NCBI GenBank assembly: GCA_958295905.1
Contig: CATQHG010000001.1
Location: 83,053 to 147,052, forward strand
Source of the DNA: an uncultured Vicinamibacterales bacterium
GTDB taxonomy: Bacteria; Acidobacteriota; Vicinamibacteria; Vicinamibacterales; UBA8438
Reading direction: 5' to 3'
Length of the DNA: 64,000 nucleotides
Shown: positions 60,683 through 64,000 of the stretch, piece after piece
How positions within the stretch are numbered: position 1 is the first letter of the stretch
How the letters are laid out: each line of letters begins with the position of its first letter
Position numbers and translations under genes: made by a program
Notes under the pieces: generated by a model
Told to the model about the DNA's origin: nothing
The model's input: only the letters and a program-made list of their open reading frames with translations
Databases searched by the model: none

Positions 60683-63600
60683 CTACCGCCCGAACGAGTA
60701 GCGCACTCCCAGTTGCGCCTGCCACCGGCTTCGGAGATCGTCGCGGGCGAAGCGGTCGCCGGTGAATCCGGGCCGGGCCGGCGTGTTGAGGCTGTAGACG
60801 TAGCGGCCGCTCTCGGGGTCGACGCTCGACCGGACGGGCTGGAGGTTCTGGGAGAAGGCGAACTCGACGAGGCCGTTCCCCGCGTCGAACGCGTTGAGCA
60901 GGTTGCGGACGTCGAGGAAGACCTCGACCTCGTTCGGTCCCCGCGGAAAGTCGACGCCGAGGTGGAGGTCGAGCGTGTAGATCCACGGGCCGCGGCAGGC
61001 GTTCCGCGGCACGATCGTTCCGGGCATGACGTCGCAGCCGGCCGACAGGAAGCGCATCAGGTCGTCGAGGGTCCCGTTGGTGACGATGACGTCGGCGGCG
61101 TCGCGTGGGACGTAGAGGAGGTCGTTCCCCCGCGTGCCGTCGCGGTTGCTGTCGCTTTCGTCCAGGTAGCTGTAGGGGCGGCCCTGCTGGGCGTCGTAGT
61201 AGGCGGCGAGGGTGACGCCGGCCGGCCCCGCGGGGATCCGGTACGAGCCCGACAGGCTGAACCGATGGCCCGGTGAGAAGTTCGACACGGCCGGCGGCGC
61301 CGCGTTCGGGTCGCCGTCGTGGTAGTTGTTGCGCCAGTTGGAGGTCGCTTGGCTCGACCCGCCGTCGTTGACGGACCGCGACTCGCCGTAGAGATACGAT
61401 CCGCTCAGGAACCAGTTGTTGCCGAACCGCTTGTCGAGCTTCGCCGCCAAGCTCCAGCTGCCGCCCTGCCCGGTGTTCGTGAGCAGGATGACGTTGCTGA
61501 AGTCGCTGCGCAGGCGGGCGTGCTTCGGCCGCCCGTCGGGCGCGGCGCCGCTCGCGGCGAGGTTGAGATCGCGGTAGTCGATGTCGCGGACGGTCTTCGA
61601 GAAAAGCAGCTCGACGCTCCCCACCAAGCCGAAGAAGCCGAGGTCGCGGTCGTACCCGAGATTGCCGCGCAGGAGCTGCGGGAAGCGGTAGGCGGGGTCG
61701 ATGAGGTTGATCTCGTTGGTCGACGCCGAGCCGACGCCGGTCGGCTGGGCGTCGGGGTCGGCAGAGAACGGAATCCGGTTGTCGGGGTCGAAGAACACCC
61801 GGATCCGCTGAAACTCGTTCCCGGTGTTCGAGTATTGGTTCGACAGCCAGACGTACGGCGTGCGGCCGTGGAACAGGCCGAAGCCGCCCCGCACCTGTCG
61901 ACGGTTCCGCGCCTGCGGGCTCGGGTCGTAGTTGAAGCCGATGCGCGGCGACCAGTTCCGGGTCGCCGGCGCCACGTCCGTGGCCCGCCCGTACAGCGTT
62001 TCGACCAGCGGGTTCGCCGCCGGGGTGTCGGGGAAGACGGGTGCGTCGAGGCGGATGCCGTAGGTGACCGTGAGGTTGTCGCGGACCCGCCATTGGTCGC
62101 CGGCGTAGAACCCGAGCTGGTGGACCCGGAACTCGGCCGCCTGCCGCGGGTCGGCCGTGCGCGGGAAGCTGTAGCTGTACGACTGGGCCAGCCCCTGCGC
62201 GAAGAGCGCCGGGCTCGTGAACTCGTAGACGCCGAAGCTGTCGCGGATGAACAGGTTGCGGAACCGGAAGAGCTCGTTGTGGGTGCCGATCGTGAGCTGG
62301 TGCCGTCCCCTTACCCAGGTGAGGTCGTTGTGGATCTCGATGATGTTTTGGTCGAGGGCGTTCGCGGTCGAGAACTGCTCGGTGCCGAACCGTATCTCCT
62401 GTCCGCCCTCGAGGTCGATGGTGACCTGCGGAAAGGGGGCGGTCCGCGGTCCGCGGCGGTCGCGAATCCGCTGGAAGCTGACGCGGGCGAGGTTGAAGGC
62501 GGCGCCGAACGTGCTGTTGAGCTGGGCGACCGTCGAGTCGGTCCGGTTCTCGAACCGGTAGAAGTTGTCGCTGAAGCGGTAGCGGACGTTCGACTGCGAG
62601 CCGACGTCGGCGGTGGCGCCGACATGGTTGTGCCGAACCGAAAGCCGGTGGGAGGGCGGGAGGTTGAGGTCGGACCGCACGAAGATCTTGTCGTTGGGGT
62701 TCCCGCGGATGATCTCGCCGAAGCCGCCCGGGATGTCGTAGCCGTACCGGTTGCGCGCGACGTCGACGATGCGCCGTCCCTCGGCGAGCCGCCCGAAGTC
62801 GACGCCCGACGCCCCGTCGAGCGAGTAGCCGGCCGGCGTCTCCCGCCGCTGGACGTCGATGTTGGCGAAGAAGAAGGCGCGGTTCCGGACGAGAGGGCCG
62901 CCCGCGCTCGCCCCGTGCTGCCGATCGAAGAAGGTCGCAATGGGCGCGTCGTCGACGCCGCGCCCGACCAGGCCCTGGTTGCGGCTGTAGACGTAGGCGG
63001 TGCCGCTGAAGCGGTTCGAGCCGCTGCGGGTGATGACGTTGATGCCGCCTCCCGAGAAGCCGCTCTGGCGCACGTCGTAGGGCGCGACCACGAGCTGCAG
63101 CTCGCTGACCGCGTCGAGGCTGATCGGCTGGGTGTTGGCCTGGCCTCCCGGCGTTCCCTGCCGGGCAAGCCCGAACAGGTCGTTGTTGACGGCGCCGTCG
63201 ATCTGGATGTTGTTGTAGCGGCCGCTCCGCCCGGCGACGCTCAGGAAGCTCTCGGAGTCGGCGTTGCGGCTGGTCTTGACGAAGAAGGGGTTGGTGCGGG
63301 CGAAGTCCTGGAGGCTGCGATCGAGGGTCGGCAGGGTCTCGATGACGCCGGACTCGACGCCGGCCGTCGTGCCGGATCGCGCCGGCGAGAACACGCTGCT
63401 CGCCTCCGCGAGCACCTCCACCGTTTCGGTGACGGTGGCGAGCTGCAGGACAACGGGGACCTCGGTGGCCTCGCCGAGAGTGACGACGAGGCCGGACAGC
63501 GCCCGGGCGCTGAAGCCGCTCAGGGTTATCTCGATCTCGTAGGGGCCGACCTGCGCGTTCAGCAGGTCGAACCGCCCGTCGGCTCGGGTGAACGCCTCGT

Positions 63601-63787
63601 ACCGGGTCCCGGTCGGGGCATGGACCGCGACGACGCCCGCGCCGGGCAGCACCCCCATCTGCGCGTCGCGCACGACGCCCCCGAGCGTCCCGGTGGTGGC
63701 GTTCTGCGCCCGGACGGCGACGGTCGTTCCCAGCGCCGCGGCGAGAACGATCACCGTTGCGATTCTCCGCGACGCGCAACCAATCAT
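60683..63787 (-). CDS. TonB-dependent receptor, OAR-like, with carboxypeptidase-regulatory domain
   Basis: 1,034 residues. Start at ATG 63787 (MIGCASRRIATVIVLAAALG), 7 nt after AGGAGGTG; the open frame continues 22 codons higher without such a site. Signal peptide to VRAQ, regulatory domain (TGTLGGVVRDAQMGVLPGAG), plug (RYNNIQIDGAVNNDLFGLAR; SLDAVSELQLVVAPYDVRQS) and a long barrel ending LRSRWQAQLGVRYSFGR with a terminal aromatic-R. This is the OmpA-related/OAR type expanded in Acidobacteriota, probably for uptake of large carbohydrates or peptides. Intact over 3.1 kb, in contrast to the receptor at 1526. No partner SusD-like gene nearby. Confidence 0.9.
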   Translation of the reverse strand: MIGCASRRIATVIVLAAALGTTVAVRAQNATTGTLGGVVRDAQMGVLPGAGVVAVHAPTGTRYEAFTRADGRFDLLNAQVGPYEIEITLSGFSARALSGLVVTLGEATEVPVVLQLATVTETVEVLAEASSVFSPARSGTTAGVESGVIETLPTLDRSLQDFARTNPFFVKTSRNADSESFLSVAGRSGRYNNIQIDGAVNNDLFGLARQGTPGGQANTQPISLDAVSELQLVVAPYDVRQSGFSGGGINVITRSGSNRFSGTAYVYSRNQGLVGRGVDDAPIATFFDRQHGASAGGPLVRNRAFFFANIDVQRRETPAGYSLDGASGVDFGRLAEGRRIVDVARNRYGYDIPGGFGEIIRGNPNDKIFVRSDLNLPPSHRLSVRHNHVGATADVGSQSNVRYRFSDNFYRFENRTDSTVAQLNSTFGAAFNLARVSFQRIRDRRGPRTAPFPQVTIDLEGGQEIRFGTEQFSTANALDQNIIEIHNDLTWVRGRHQLTIGTHNELFRFRNLFIRDSFGVYEFTSPALFAQGLAQSYSYSFPRTADPRQAAEFRVHQLGFYAGDQWRVRDNLTVTYGIRLDAPVFPDTPAANPLVETLYGRATDVAPATRNWSPRIGFNYDPSPQARNRRQVRGGFGLFHGRTPYVWLSNQYSNTGNEFQRIRVFFDPDNRIPFSADPDAQPTGVGSASTNEINLIDPAYRFPQLLRGNLGYDRDLGFFGLVGSVELLFSKTVRDIDYRDLNLAASGAAPDGRPKHARLRSDFSNVILLTNTGQGGSWSLAAKLDKRFGNNWFLSGSYLYGESRSVNDGGSSQATSNWRNNYHDGDPNAAPPAVSNFSPGHRFSLSGSYRIPAGPAGVTLAAYYDAQQGRPYSYLDESDSNRDGTRGNDLLYVPRDAADVIVTNGTLDDLMRFLSAGCDVMPGTIVPRNACRGPWIYTLDLHLGVDFPRGPNEVEVFLDVRNLLNAFDAGNGLVEFAFSQNLQPVRSSVDPESGRYVYSLNTPARPGFTGDRFARDDLRSRWQAQLGVRYSFGR

Positions 63788-64000
63788 CTCCGACACCTCC
63801 TGCGACGATTCTTGAGAAGAACCGCCGACGTCGGCGACCTCGGGACGCTGCACGACGAAGTGCCGGCGTGTCCACCGACACCGACGGCACGCAGCGCGGT
63901 GTCGACCGGCAGATGAAGATCGACGATTAGGCGTCGCCGGTCTCCGGCGCTGCGCTGTCCGACGCGGCCGCCGCTCGGACCCGGATCGGCCACCGCGACG

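Noticed and set aside
60600..63890. Very long open frames on both strands across the TonB receptor at 60683-63787
   Set aside because: Only one minus-strand frame has a signal peptide, regulatory domain, plug and barrel; the others are compositional shadows.

Overview
The window is GC-rich DNA of about 65-70% G+C by eye. It has no rRNA, tRNA or CRISPR array that I could see. Two large TonB-dependent receptors with an N-terminal carboxypeptidase-regulatory (Cna-B-like) domain, a secreted protein opening with a PPRLPDGRPDLQGVWDF stretch, a PQQ/NHL-type beta-propeller, several secreted metallo-beta-lactamase-fold hydrolases and a secreted serine hydrolase together suggest Acidobacteriota, probably a Vicinamibacteria-like lineage. 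This is inference from gene families, not a phylogeny.

Layout. (1) 0.1-4.3 kb: fragment of an FAD oxidoreductase, a small Sel1-repeat protein and a TonB receptor broken into six reading-frame segments. (2) 4.3-25.4 kb, a defence and toxin-antitoxin island: a type III-like restriction helicase-nuclease and a beta-class DNA methyltransferase separated by small antitoxin-like genes; a PIN-domain toxin with its partner; IS5 and IS3 remnants; a very large STAND-type NTPase with a Cap4-like nuclease N-terminus (Avs-like, about 2,140 codons, broken in the middle); a decayed three-gene unit with a DNA methylase; and an Eco57I-like methyltransferase overlapping a small PD-(D/E)XK protein. (3) 25.6-31 kb: CoA-transferase, beta-propeller and secreted protein, each followed by tandem copies of its own 3' end. 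(4) 30.9-35.1 kb, minus strand: the conserved transglutaminase / ATP-grasp-alpha-E / DUF2126 cluster, heavily frameshifted and with a miniature transposon at an internal deletion junction. (5) 35.3-43.8 kb, minus strand: MBL-fold hydrolase, Tat-exported enolase-superfamily protein, an RHH antitoxin with a truncated PIN toxin, a three-gene DUF262 / DUF3696-ATPase / unknown operon that looks like another defence unit, and a serine hydrolase. (6) 44.4-50 kb: MBOAT acyltransferase, HepT-MntA toxin-antitoxin pair, MBL-fold protein and voltage-gated ion channel. (7) 50.2-53.1 kb: an IS1182-type element with an IS4-type element nested in it. (8) 53.1-60.1 kb: three large GT-C-type membrane glycosyltransferase-like proteins in tandem, sharing one C-terminal domain. 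(9) 60.7-63.8 kb: an intact TonB receptor on the minus strand.

The most unusual content is repetitive. A family of about 150-160 bp elements (four copies) has imperfect terminal inverted repeats; three copies are flanked by perfect 4-bp target duplications, and their ends resemble those of the resident IS1182-like element. A second family (three copies) also has inverted ends. At five loci the end of a gene, including its last codons and stop, is repeated in tandem downstream. Frame breaks are abundant but confined to certain genes, and by my hand count most are single extra bases, so read support should be checked before any of these genes is called dead.
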